Counted from the stretch's first letter, positions 7,978 through 15,799 are shown. The stretch is DNA of 40,334 nt from Bacteroidota bacterium (GCA_029564935.1 JAKQPD010000179.1:1-40334); one strand, 5' to 3'. Program-made: numbers and translations. The notes: generated by a model from the sequence alone, not told the origin.

Positions 7978-9153
7978 TTACATTAACCTTTTAACAAAAG
8001 TTCCCGCAGAAAGTTTGAAATTTTTAAAATCAATTCCATCTAGTATTAATAATCCCGGTTTTTTCCCCGGACCGATAATCCCGTAATTATCCTCCTGACC
8101 CAGTGCTCTTGCTCCGTTTATTGTAGCCCAGCTTATCAGATCCGTCAGGCTTATGGATGGGCAATGCTCCTGGATTGTTTTAAGTTCTGAGAGTATACTG
8201 AGTCTTTCGTTTGAAGCGAGGCTGTCCGTTCCGGTAACAATATCACATCCTTCTGCAGCCAGCATCTCCGCCGGAGGCATCCGGTTCTCTATATAAAGAT
8301 TAGCATTCGGGCAGAGGCACCAGTAAACATTTCCACGCTTGTTTATCCTGCTGACAGTCTGCCTGTCAACAAAAGTATTGTGAACAAGTATCAGCGAGCC
8401 TGAAAGAGTGACTTCCTCAAGTATTGCGGAAGTGCAGCTGCGGGGCGTGAGGAGCTTATCTGATATCAATCCGGTTTTTCTGAGGCTTTCCATCAGCTGA
8501 CCGGATTGTTCAGAAACAAAGGCCTCTTCGCCTTCAGTCTCCATAAAGTGGATCGATGTGACCTTGTTCTCAGAAGCAATTCCCCTTAACAGCCTGAAGA
8601 GCGGAAGTGAAACGGTATAAACAGTGTGAGGAACTATACTGAATGGCAGGCTGTATTGTTCAGACTCTTCCGATAGTTTTATTATTTCCCTGGTCCTTGT
8701 TTCTGCAAGTCCGGGGTCGGAGGCAAAAACCTCGAGCAGGTTATGATATCTGATCCTGCTGGTTTTTTTAATGCTGAATGTTGAGGCGTTGTTGCAAATA
8801 TCGGCACAAAGTACAATACCTTCGTCATACATGGCCCTGTCGGCTTCCGATGCTGCGGAAACAATTATTTCAGGACTGCTTTTCCTTATTTGCTGAAGTT
8901 CCGACAGAAATCCTCCGAGCCCTGTTGTTTTTGGAATAGCTCCTTTCAGGTGGGACAGCTCGAGATGGCAATGGCAGTTCACGAATCCGGGAATAATTAT
9001 CCCGTTATAAAATTCAACCGATACACTTTCCTTAAGCGAGCCCCCTGTATCTTCAACACTTATTATTGTTCCGTCATCAGCGCTTGTAACAATTCCCATC
9101 CTGAGCGGAGGTCCGTCATTTGTAATTATGAAATGAGCTGATAACCGTCTCAT
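7978..9153 (-). CDS. amidohydrolase-family deaminase
   Basis: A 391-aa metal-dependent hydrolase of the cytosine/adenosine deaminase-like branch, which includes SAH deaminase and the aminodeoxyfutalosine deaminase MqnX. Metal ligands are visible: H61 and H63 in HCHLELSH, a third His in IHFMETEGE (near residue 197) that also supplies the catalytic Glu, and Asp in GTDSLASNERL (near 305). PHTVYTVS matches the substrate-binding segment. The stretch WCLCPNANLY has Cys where related enzymes have His. Substrate is not readable; an aminofutalosine-type substrate would imply the futalosine menaquinone route, and no other mqn gene is in the window. It is last in the rbfA operon and overlaps the DUF4296 stop by ATGA. 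Confidence 0.78.
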   Translation of the reverse strand: MRRLSAHFIITNDGPPLRMGIVTSADDGTIISVEDTGGSLKESVSVEFYNGIIIPGFVNCHCHLELSHLKGAIPKTTGLGGFLSELQQIRKSSPEIIVSAASEADRAMYDEGIVLCADICNNASTFSIKKTSRIRYHNLLEVFASDPGLAETRTREIIKLSEESEQYSLPFSIVPHTVYTVSLPLFRLLRGIASENKVTSIHFMETEGEEAFVSEQSGQLMESLRKTGLISDKLLTPRSCTSAILEEVTLSGSLILVHNTFVDRQTVSRINKRGNVYWCLCPNANLYIENRMPPAEMLAAEGCDIVTGTDSLASNERLSILSELKTIQEHCPSISLTDLISWATINGARALGQEDNYGIIGPGKKPGLLILDGIDFKNFKLSAGTFVKRLM

Positions 9154-9941
9154 TGCACTGCAGAACTTAAGACGAACGAGATACCCTCAATTCTGGCATG
9201 TCTGCTGATCTCAGCGGGATTGTTTTCGAAATCAAGGAGATGGCCCTTTATCAGCGTTGGCAGGTTGTCTGGTATCTTCAGGACAAATGAATAAGTATGG
9301 GGCCGCCCGTCCTTTATATATTCGGGACCCCTGAGGAAGGTACGTTTGCCGCTCACCAGACTGTCGGCCCTGCATGTATAGGCCGTGAAGCAGGGATTTA
9401 GGGTCTGATCGGACGGAAACAGAGTGAGGGTAAACTGCAGGGTATAATCTCCGGCAGTATAAAAAATATGATCGAAATAAAGTTTTGTTGTATCCCTGTT
9501 TCCTGTAAGAAGATATAATTGTGAGCCTTTCCAGAGCCCTCCGCTGAGTGCCGGAATATCTTCAGTTATACCTTCAAGAAGCGATTCCATTTCTGTAAGC
9601 TTACCTATTGCATGATCATAAATCCTGATGAACTTTTTTGGCTTTTCAGTGAAATAGTACCTAAGGGTCTTATCAAAGGCTTCTTTTGTATAGTCATGAT
9701 TCTCAACAATATCTGTGTAATTTGCTACTGAATCCCGGGAATAGTATTTGTCATGTATGTCCGGAAGCGCGAGCAGGCCATCGGCCAGATGGATCTCATA
9801 AAGGATCTTTGCGAAGGTTTTTTCGGGAATGAGGCCCTTTTTCTTATCGCTCTTACACCCTGCCGGAATTAACAGGATGAGAAAAATAAGCAGGACAAAT
9901 TTTCTGAGGGTATCAATATATCTTTCAGGATCAATTTTCAT
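9150..9941 (-). CDS. DUF4296 lipoprotein
   Basis: A 263-aa predicted lipoprotein. The N-terminus has a hydrophobic segment ending in the lipobox IPAGC with the lipidated Cys at 29. The signal is preceded by about 12 residues, so a later start is possible. Residues about 35-115 (PEKTFAKILYEIHLADGLL and onwards) match DUF4296, a Bacteroidota-specific helical domain of unknown function. The remaining half is beta-rich and unrecognised. Overlaps of 11 bp with the LolC/E-like permease upstream and 4 bp with the amidohydrolase downstream indicate translational coupling. Location beside a lipoprotein-release permease is suggestive, but no functional link is shown. Confidence 0.8.
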   Translation of the reverse strand: MKIDPERYIDTLRKFVLLIFLILLIPAGCKSDKKKGLIPEKTFAKILYEIHLADGLLALPDIHDKYYSRDSVANYTDIVENHDYTKEAFDKTLRYYFTEKPKKFIRIYDHAIGKLTEMESLLEGITEDIPALSGGLWKGSQLYLLTGNRDTTKLYFDHIFYTAGDYTLQFTLTLFPSDQTLNPCFTAYTCRADSLVSGKRTFLRGPEYIKDGRPHTYSFVLKIPDNLPTLIKGHLLDFENNPAEISRHARIEGISFVLSSAVQ

Positions 9942-11157
9942 TTTTGCGAAGATACTTCTTTGTAAGAAATCTCACCGGGTACCATGCTGCCCAGAATCCT
10001 ATGAGCAGTACAGTTGCCGGGACAATTATAAAATCCTTCAGTTTCATAAGGACAGGGTAGGCGTCAAGTAAGAGGGTGGTGCTGTTCAGTCTGACAATCC
10101 CGTATTTCTGCTGAAGCCAGCATACAATGAAACCGAGTACTATTCCCGTTGCTGCTCCGATTATGGATATGAGCCATCCTTCGAAAATGAAGATTTTACG
10201 GATCAGGTTATTATCGGCTCCAAGGCTTCTCAGGATCCCGATATCCCTTTCCTTCTCGATTATGAGCATCGTGAGAGAACCCACAATGTTAAATGAGGCA
10301 ATTACAATTATAAGTGTTAGTATCAAGAAGATAGCCAGGCGTTCTGAACGCATCACCTTATAGAAGATCTCCTGCTGTTCATATCTGTTCTGAACAATAT
10401 ATTCATTTCCGAAAATAGTCTTCACTGTCCTCTGTATCCTGGCCGGATCAGCAGTTCCGCTAAATTTTATTTCAACTGAGCTCACCCCTTCATCATTCCT
10501 GATAAGCTCGCGAACGAAGCTTATCGGCAGGTAGACATATTTTGAGTCGTATGACTGTTCAATCTGAAAAATTCCCGAGGGATAAATGTATCTTCTGTTA
10601 AAGGCATCCTCCTGATCGATCGTTGTGCCGGGAGATACCTTTGGAACATATATGAACAGAGGAGTGATAAAGTTGATCCTTATTCCAAGATATTGAGCAA
10701 CTCCTATTCCGGGGACGGCCCACGAGCGGTCGTTTTCAGATTTAAGGATGAATTCGCCTTCCCACATTGAGCTGTCGATATCTGTTACAGTGGCATAGTT
10801 TTCATCGACACCCTTGATGGTCCCGATAAATTGCCTGTCGCCATATTTGAGCAGAGCGTTTTCTTCAAGGGTAAGAGAATAGCAGGAAACGCCGTCGACC
10901 TTTGAAAGCAATCCGAGCCTGGAAGTGTCAGGAGTAAAAGTTTTTCCTTTAGCAGCAGTAATTTTAAGATCGGGATCGAATGTGTTGAAGATCGATGTGA
11001 CCATCAGTTCAAGGCCGTTGAATACCGATAATATGATTATCAGTGCCATGGTCCCGACAGCAACACCAGCCACCGATACCCCTGATATAACATTTATTGC
11101 GTTACGCGATTTTTTCGCAAACAAATATCTTTTTGCTATGTAAAGTGATAGTTTCAA
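9931..11157 (-). CDS. LolC/LolE-like ABC transporter permease
   Basis: A 408-aa inner-membrane permease of the FtsX/MacB superfamily. It has one membrane segment at about 21-48 (SGVSVAGVAVGTMALIIILS), a periplasmic MacB-like core domain to about residue 265, and three C-terminal segments (about 275-300, 320-345 and 370-395). The N-terminal YIAKRYLFAKKSRNAINVIS and the EKERDIGILRSLGA coupling stretch are typical of LolC/LolE, which hand outer-membrane lipoproteins to LolA using the ATPase LolD. No lolD or lolA is adjacent; Bacteroidota often encode them elsewhere. It begins 1 bp after the methyltransferase stop, within the rbfA operon. Confidence 0.85.
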   Translation of the reverse strand: MKLSLYIAKRYLFAKKSRNAINVISGVSVAGVAVGTMALIIILSVFNGLELMVTSIFNTFDPDLKITAAKGKTFTPDTSRLGLLSKVDGVSCYSLTLEENALLKYGDRQFIGTIKGVDENYATVTDIDSSMWEGEFILKSENDRSWAVPGIGVAQYLGIRINFITPLFIYVPKVSPGTTIDQEDAFNRRYIYPSGIFQIEQSYDSKYVYLPISFVRELIRNDEGVSSVEIKFSGTADPARIQRTVKTIFGNEYIVQNRYEQQEIFYKVMRSERLAIFLILTLIIVIASFNIVGSLTMLIIEKERDIGILRSLGADNNLIRKIFIFEGWLISIIGAATGIVLGFIVCWLQQKYGIVRLNSTTLLLDAYPVLMKLKDFIIVPATVLLIGFWAAWYPVRFLTKKYLRKNEN

Positions 11158-11158
11158 C

Positions 11159-11971
11159 TTACTGCTTTCTTGCGGTAATGATCAGTCCGGTCCCAGTCTT
11201 ATGAGTGAACGCAACATCACAAATATTAAGTATCAATGAAACAGGAAAAACTATAAGATAATAAAACGGAAGCAACAGTGCAAAAAGATATGATCTGTTC
11301 AGAAGCCTGACCGGGTATTTCATTGAGATATGCCAGGAAATATTACCTGGCCGCCCGTATGTATATTTTGCTTCAGTATTCCTGAATCCGGCTGAAATCA
11401 GTTTCCCGGTTATTTCATCAATGCTGTAACCGTTCCTTACATGTTCCCCTATAAAAGATTCCTCTTTATCGCCGTGAACATCGCTTCCTCCCTTATCGGA
11501 AGGAGTCGAGATCAGCAGGATGCCGTTTTTCCGTAGTGATGAATTGAAATTCCGGAATACACTTTCATCATCTCTTATATGTTCCATGACATCTACAGAG
11601 ATGATAAGGTCAAATTTATCAGGTTCAGAGAATGATGTCAGGTCGGCAACCCTGAAGGTCACCCTGTCCGACAGGCCTGCCCTGCTGAAAAATGTATTAC
11701 AGTCATCAATATGTTCTTTGTCGATATCAACTCCGGTAATGTTCCAGTGTCTGTTCATCCGGATCATTCTCCAGGAATACTGGCCGAATCCTGATCCGGC
11801 ATCGAGGATGGAGGCATTATCAGGTAATTCCTTCCGGATTGTCCGCAAAGCTTTTTTTACATGCCACGTACGAAGCAGAAGTAAATCGAGAAGGCAATAA
11901 AGTATTTTTCTCAGGAAAAGCGGACCGGAGAAGAGTTTGCCGACAGATCTTTTTATGGGTTCGTATTGCAT
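11159..11971 (-). CDS. class I SAM-dependent methyltransferase
   Basis: A 270-aa protein with a Rossmann-type methyltransferase domain. Motif I is ILDAGSGFGQY (residues 55-65), the acidic residue binding the SAM ribose is in GVDIDKEHIDD, and motif IV-like DLIISVDVMEHIRDD follows. The C-terminal 60 residues contain a strongly hydrophobic stretch (SYLFALLLPFYYLIVFPVSL), so the protein may be membrane-associated. The substrate may be a lipid or small molecule; it cannot be assigned. It follows rbfA by 5 bp and precedes the permease by 1 bp, so it is in the middle of the operon. Confidence 0.8.
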   Translation of the reverse strand: MQYEPIKRSVGKLFSGPLFLRKILYCLLDLLLLRTWHVKKALRTIRKELPDNASILDAGSGFGQYSWRMIRMNRHWNITGVDIDKEHIDDCNTFFSRAGLSDRVTFRVADLTSFSEPDKFDLIISVDVMEHIRDDESVFRNFNSSLRKNGILLISTPSDKGGSDVHGDKEESFIGEHVRNGYSIDEITGKLISAGFRNTEAKYTYGRPGNISWHISMKYPVRLLNRSYLFALLLPFYYLIVFPVSLILNICDVAFTHKTGTGLIITARKQ

Positions 11972-11976
11972 GACGA

Positions 11977-12315
11977 TCAGGCTTTCAGCAGTCTGTCGAT
12001 CTTGTCGATATAATCAAGGCTGTCGTCGATAAAAAACGCTATATCCGGAACGATGCGGAGTTGTGATCTTACCTTGTGCCCCAGGTCAAACCTTATCTTC
12101 GTTGTATTATCCTGTACCACCTCAAGGATGTGGTTATTATCTGTCGAGGGGAAGATGCTCAGGTAAATTTTCGCAAAAGAGAGATCGGGGCTGATCCTTA
12201 CCCTGGTAATGGAGATCATCTTCCCCGGTGCAAATTCGCTGCCTTTGCGGAGGAATATACCGGCAATTTCCTTCTGGATCAGACGGGATACCTTTTTCTG
12301 TCTTGTTGATTCCAC
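11977..12315 (-). CDS. rbfA: ribosome-binding factor A
   Basis: RbfA is a small KH-type protein that binds the free 30S subunit and assists 16S rRNA 5'-end maturation and cold adaptation. Seen: STRQKKVSRLIQKEIAGIF, the ISITRVRISPDLSFAKIYLSIFP core and a DDSLDYIDKIDRLL end, all typical. I chose the GTG at 12315 (112 aa) because it gives the family-like start MESTRQ. The upstream ATG at 12336 would add MILISEA and would lie one base from a TAnnTTTG box at 12338-12345, too close to be transcribed from it. If that box is not used, the 119-aa form stands. It is first gene of a five-gene minus-strand operon. Confidence 0.9.
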   Translation of the reverse strand: MESTRQKKVSRLIQKEIAGIFLRKGSEFAPGKMISITRVRISPDLSFAKIYLSIFPSTDNNHILEVVQDNTTKIRFDLGHKVRSQLRIVPDIAFFIDDSLDYIDKIDRLLKA

Positions 12316-12337
12316 AGCCTCAGAAATTAAAATCATG

Positions 12338-12345
12338 CAAAGGTA
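12338..12345 (-). promoter_or_regulatory. possible -7 box of the rbfA operon
   Basis: On the minus strand this reads TACCTTTG, a full match to TAnnTTTG. With a start site about 7 bp downstream, the message would begin near 12331, inside the longer reading frame but upstream of the GTG at 12315. No matching TTG is seen 17-23 bp upstream. Confidence 0.33.
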
Positions 12346-12388
12346 CGAATAATTTGAATGGGAACGGAATATTGAAGGAATTCATGAA

Positions 12389-12444
12389 ATACGTAGGTTA
12401 CTACGTATTAAAATACGTATTAAAATACGTAGTTGTCTACGTAT
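12389..12444. repeat. cluster of three TACGTA palindromes
   Basis: Hairpin 1 is ATACGTAG-GTTA-CTACGTAT (12389-12408), the centre is the self-complementary ATACGTAT (12413-12420), and hairpin 2 is ATACGTAG-TTGT-CTACGTAT (12425-12444). Stems are identical and loops differ. It could be a REP-like element, or a multi-site operator about 75 bp upstream of rbfA. Confidence 0.6.
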
Positions 12445-12541
12445 TATAATCATTCTGTTTTGATTTAGAAAGCATAGATTTAATCTCCTTTGCTTTTAGG
12501 GCATAGGGTATTGTAAATAAGGTTATATGACATGATTTTAT

Positions 12542-12635
12542 ACCTCGTAGAGGTTATGGGGCAAATACCATATCCGCTACGCGGAATTATTTCAACAATA
12601 TAATCCTCTCTACAATACCATAACCGCTACGCGGT
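12542..12635. repeat. three GTA-loop hairpins with compensatory stem changes
   Basis: Perfect 5-bp stems with a 3-base loop occur at 12542-12554 (ACCTC-GTA-GAGGT), 12573-12585 (TCCGC-TAC-GCGGA) and 12623-12635 (ACCGC-TAC-GCGGT). The last two are in the inverted orientation. Relative to the common stem, the first has a G:C pair changed to T:A and the second an A:T pair changed to T:A, each with both partners altered. The segment 12610-12636 is a perfect 27-bp inverted repeat of 12894-12920. Confidence 0.65.
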
Positions 12636-12722
12636 AAAATCCCAGGTAAATCGGAAAATAGAACAAAGTTTTTAAATATCAATTTCAGATCTGCTGAGGT
12701 GAAGCCGGATACAAATGCGGCA

Positions 12723-12920
12723 GAATTTTTAATGCAAAAATACCGCGTATCGGTTAAGGTATTGTAGATTAAGAGAATTTTAATGCAAAAATACCGCGTA
12801 TCGGTTAAGGTATTATAGATTAAGAGAATTTTAATGCAAAAATACCGCGTATCGGTTAAGGTATTATAGATTAAGAGAATTTTAATGCATAAATACCGCG
12901 TAGCGGTTATGGTATTGTAG
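12723..12920 (+). repeat. 51-bp tandem repeat, four copies
   Basis: Units start at about 12723, 12775, 12826 and 12877, with a strict 51-bp period between the last three and one extra T in the first. Copies 2 and 3 are essentially identical. Each holds TACCGCGTATCGGTTAAGG, a weakened hairpin; the last copy has the intact stem ACCGC-GTA-GCGGT (12895-12907) and ends at TATTGTAG. There are no unique spacers, so this is not a CRISPR array. Confidence 0.85.
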
Positions 12921-12942
12921 GGAATTAACAATTAAAAAATAT

Positions 12943-12950
12943 TAGCTTTG
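12943..12950 (+). promoter_or_regulatory. possible -7 box of trpS
   Basis: TAGCTTTG matches TAnnTTTG and ends 21 bp before the trpS ATG. The nearest TTG upstream (12915-12917) is 25 bp away, slightly beyond the usual spacing, and falls inside the last copy of the tandem repeat. Confidence 0.35.
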
Positions 12951-12971
12951 CATCTGATTTTTAAAAACGAT

Positions 12972-13961
12972 ATGGAAACAGTAGTAAGCGGCATAAGATC
13001 AACAGGTAACCTTCATCTTGGAAATTATTTCGGTGCGGTAAAGAACTTTCTTAAAATGCAGTATGAGAACAATTGTTACTTCTTTATTGCCGATTATCAT
13101 TCTTTGACTACCCATCCAAAGCCTGCCGATCTGCATGCAAATATAAAACAGGTTCTTGCCGAGTACCTTGCCTGCGGTATCGACCCGGATGTGGCAACTG
13201 TTTTCATCCAGAGTGATGTCCCCGAGGTTACAGAGCTTTATCTGCTGCTGAATATGAATGCCTATGTAGGGGAGCTTGAAAGAACTACTTCATTCAAGGA
13301 AAAGATTCGAAAGCAACCCGATAACATTAATGCGGGATTGCTCACATATCCGGTGCTTATGGCGGCAGATATAATTATACATAAAGCCAATAAAGTTCCG
13401 GTCGGACAGGATCAGGCCCAGCATCTTGAAATGACAAGGAGATTTGCAAGGCGTTTCAATACAATGTACGGTGTCGAATATTTTCCCGAACCGGATGCAT
13501 ATAATTTCGGGAAGAAACTGATAAAGATCCCCGGGCTGGACGGAACCGGGAAGATGGGTAAGAGTGAGGGTAACGGAGTTTTCCTGGCGGATACACCGGC
13601 AGAGATAAGGAAAAAGGTGATGCGCGCCGTTACCGATACCGGTCCTCAGACACCCGGAGAAAAACCATCCGAACCTGTTCATAACCTTTTTACAATCATG
13701 AATGTTGTTTCAGATCCGTCGACTGTAAAATATTTCAAAGAACAACATGCTTCCTGCCAGATCCGGTATGGTGATATGAAAAAACAGCTTGCTGAAGATA
13801 TAATCAGGATCATCGGCCCTGTAGGGGAACGTATAAAAGAGATAGTGGCCGACAATAAGTATCTAGCCCGGGTTGTATCGGAAGGAGCTGAAAAAGCCCG
13901 TGCAAGCGCTTCCTTAACTATCCGTGAGGTTAAGGAAATAATCGGCTACCGGCCATTCTGA
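12972..13961 (+). CDS. trpS: tryptophanyl-tRNA synthetase
   Basis: This class I enzyme attaches tryptophan to tRNA-Trp in the cytoplasm. The 329-aa product starts METVVSGIRSTGNLHLGNYF, where GNLHLGNY is the HIGH-type ATP site, and has the KMSKS equivalent GKMGKSEGN near residue 200. AGLLTYPVLMAADIIIHKA and VPVGQDQAQHLEMTR are the typical TrpRS core segments. Length is normal. I chose the ATG at 12972; an in-frame TTG at 12948 would add eight residues and coincides with the end of the promoter-like box TAGCTTTG, so it is unlikely to be translated. It is separated from the next gene by 260 bp. Confidence 0.95.
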   Translation: METVVSGIRSTGNLHLGNYFGAVKNFLKMQYENNCYFFIADYHSLTTHPKPADLHANIKQVLAEYLACGIDPDVATVFIQSDVPEVTELYLLLNMNAYVGELERTTSFKEKIRKQPDNINAGLLTYPVLMAADIIIHKANKVPVGQDQAQHLEMTRRFARRFNTMYGVEYFPEPDAYNFGKKLIKIPGLDGTGKMGKSEGNGVFLADTPAEIRKKVMRAVTDTGPQTPGEKPSEPVHNLFTIMNVVSDPSTVKYFKEQHASCQIRYGDMKKQLAEDIIRIIGPVGERIKEIVADNKYLARVVSEGAEKARASASLTIREVKEIIGYRPF

Positions 13962-14008
13962 ACATTACCGTTTGTTTTAAACATTACCGGCCTCTCTGAA
14001 AAAAGAGA

Positions 14009-14028
14009 AGCCAGGCTTTCGCCTGGCT
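14009..14028. other. stem-loop downstream of trpS
   Basis: AGCCAGGC-TTTC-GCCTGGCT is a perfect 8-bp GC-rich stem with a 4-base loop, 48 bp after the trpS stop. No T tract follows on either strand, so it is not a standard intrinsic terminator, though it may stabilise the 3' end. Just before it the decamer AACATTACCG occurs twice (about 13961 and 13980). Confidence 0.45.
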
Positions 14029-14221
14029 GAACTTGAAGGATCAAGTATATGATTGAGATTGCCTGTGTACTTATGATATTTCAAATAACGTGCCAAAATC
14101 CCTTTCAGAAAATATTTTAATACCCTTATTCATAAAATTCTTTTTCCATAGTTATTTTTAAGTAATAATATGTATATTTAATGACCTGTTAGTGACATCA
14201 TTAAATTATTCACATATTGTT

Positions 14222-15799
14222 ATGAAAGAATCAGATACCAGGAACAGCAAAAAGCAGGCTCAATCTGCCTGTGTTTCGAGACGAGGTTTTATTTCGGCAT
14301 GTTCAGCATGTGCCACATGCCTTGCCTTCAACCCCGGATCATTTCTTATCCCTCCGGCAGCCCGTGAACAGGAATCAAAGATGAAGATCAGGATAATATA
14401 TTCTCTTCATGCGCCGGTACAGAATCAGCCTGACTGGCCAAATGTGGGCTTTGATTTCAATCCTGTAATGGACAGGATCAATAACTCAATGAAATGCAGT
14501 TTCCCTGAGTTTGAATTCGTGTCTTCCATGGCAGCCGGTCAGGAAGATGCTGAAAAGATCGTCCTGCAGGATCAGAAAGAAAATACAGGCGGATATATAG
14601 TATATCAGATGAACTGCTGGAACAGAGTTGTGCAGACAATTGCCAAAACAGGCAAGCCTGTGCTGTATGCCGATTTTCAGTTCGCAGGCAGCGGGGGATT
14701 CCTTGTATATACGGCAACATTCCTGAATGAAAATACTCCTAATGTGGGATTTGTTGCTTCATCAAAGATGGAAGATGTAATAGCTGCAGTCAGTTGCTTC
14801 AATCTGGTAATGAACGGAGGGTCTCCGTCAGATTTCGTCAGGGCTACCGAACGTGTCCGGACCGGGTCTACACCTGCATCGCGTCATTATACTGTCAATC
14901 CGAATGAGATCAGATTTCTTTCTCCTGAGGAATGCACCCGTCAGCTTACAGCGTCAAGGATACTAGCCGTAAAGGACCAGTCAGCTTCCGTCGCTGAACC
15001 CGTAATGGGTATCCCGGTCGAATATATTCCTTTTGCAGAGGTGAATGATGCCTGGAGCAAAGCAGACAGGGACAGGTCGGCCGAAATAGTCAGAGGGTGG
15101 CAGAAGTCGGCACTCGAGATTGTCGGAGTCGATTTTGAGACACTGCTCACCTCGGCAGCAATGTATCTGGGCATGAAAGAGGTACTTAAGAAACACGGGG
15201 CAAATGCAATTACGGTAAACTGTCTCGGGGGATTTTACGGAGGACATATACACGCGTATCCATGCCTTGGCTTTCATGAACTGTGCAATGAAGGACTTAT
15301 AGGTGCCTGCGAATGTGATATAAGTTCGACGGCAACCATGGTGGCATTTAACATCCTTACCGGAGGCCGGCCGGGATTCATCTCCGATCCTGTGATAGAT
15401 ACTGCGAAAAGACACATAATTTATGCACATTGTGTTGCTCCCAACAGGATTTTCGGGCCGGCGGGAAATACTAATCCTTTCAGGATAATGACACATTCCG
15501 AAGACAGGGCAGGAGCATCCGTTCAGTCTGTCCTTCCTGTCAATTATATGACAACGACACTTGAGATAAATAATCAGAGGAAAGAGATACTGATGCACCA
15601 GGCAGTGGCTGTGGGAAATGATCCCGACGACAGGGCATGCAGAACAAAGTTGTGTGCAGAACCGGTAGGAGATATTGAAAAACTCTTTACAATGTGGGGA
15701 AAATGGGGCTGGCACAGAGTTACCTTCTATGGCGATCTGAAAGAACCTGTCTGGTCACTCGCCGACTCAACAGGATGGAAAGTGATTGAGGAAGCCTGA
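14222..15799 (+). CDS. Tat-exported L-fucose-isomerase-like protein
   Basis: A 525-aa protein with a twin-arginine signal, VSRRGFISACSACATCLAF (residues 18-36), so it should be folded in the cytoplasm and exported. The body resembles the L-fucose/L-arabinose isomerase-like group: GVDFETLLTSAAMYLGMKE, then GACECDISSTATMVAFNILT, similar to the metal-binding CE-D-x-S/T region of fucose isomerases, and GWHRVTFYGD near the end. In bacteria, sugar isomerases are normally cytoplasmic, so an exported member is unusual and may have another function. I chose the ATG at 14222, which puts the twin arginines at 20-21; a GTG at 14192 would add ten residues. It stands alone, 260 bp from trpS and 55 bp before the next gene. 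Confidence 0.68.
   Translation: MKESDTRNSKKQAQSACVSRRGFISACSACATCLAFNPGSFLIPPAAREQESKMKIRIIYSLHAPVQNQPDWPNVGFDFNPVMDRINNSMKCSFPEFEFVSSMAAGQEDAEKIVLQDQKENTGGYIVYQMNCWNRVVQTIAKTGKPVLYADFQFAGSGGFLVYTATFLNENTPNVGFVASSKMEDVIAAVSCFNLVMNGGSPSDFVRATERVRTGSTPASRHYTVNPNEIRFLSPEECTRQLTASRILAVKDQSASVAEPVMGIPVEYIPFAEVNDAWSKADRDRSAEIVRGWQKSALEIVGVDFETLLTSAAMYLGMKEVLKKHGANAITVNCLGGFYGGHIHAYPCLGFHELCNEGLIGACECDISSTATMVAFNILTGGRPGFISDPVIDTAKRHIIYAHCVAPNRIFGPAGNTNPFRIMTHSEDRAGASVQSVLPVNYMTTTLEINNQRKEILMHQAVAVGNDPDDRACRTKLCAEPVGDIEKLFTMWGKWGWHRVTFYGDLKEPVWSLADSTGWKVIEEA

Larger units (their letters stand above)
12337..12971. other. 635-bp non-coding repeat island between rbfA and trpS
   Basis: The divergent intergenic region has no credible gene. 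It contains a TACGTA hairpin cluster (12389-12444), a family of ACCGC-GTA-GCGGT hairpins in both orientations (12542-12907), a 51-bp tandem array (12723-12920), and promoter-like boxes at each end. A 114-codon frame across the array on the minus strand is a by-product of the 51-bp (17-codon) period. Confidence 0.75.

Noticed and set aside
12723-12920. Possible CRISPR array
   Set aside because: The 51-bp units are contiguous and conserved along their whole length, with no unique spacers and no cas gene nearby.
12587-12931. A 114-codon minus-strand frame with a 17-residue repeat
   Set aside because: It is created by the 51-bp (17-codon) tandem array; the repeat is non-coding, in a divergent intergenic region, and the frame has no family-like content.
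14009-14028. Intrinsic terminator of trpS
   Set aside because: The stem is strong but no T tract follows on either strand, so it is listed only as a stem-loop.
14981-15715. A 244-codon minus-strand frame inside the Tat-exported isomerase-like gene
   Set aside because: It is antisense to a gene with a clear signal and family motifs, is rich in Cys/His/Arg as shadow frames are, and has no recognisable domain.
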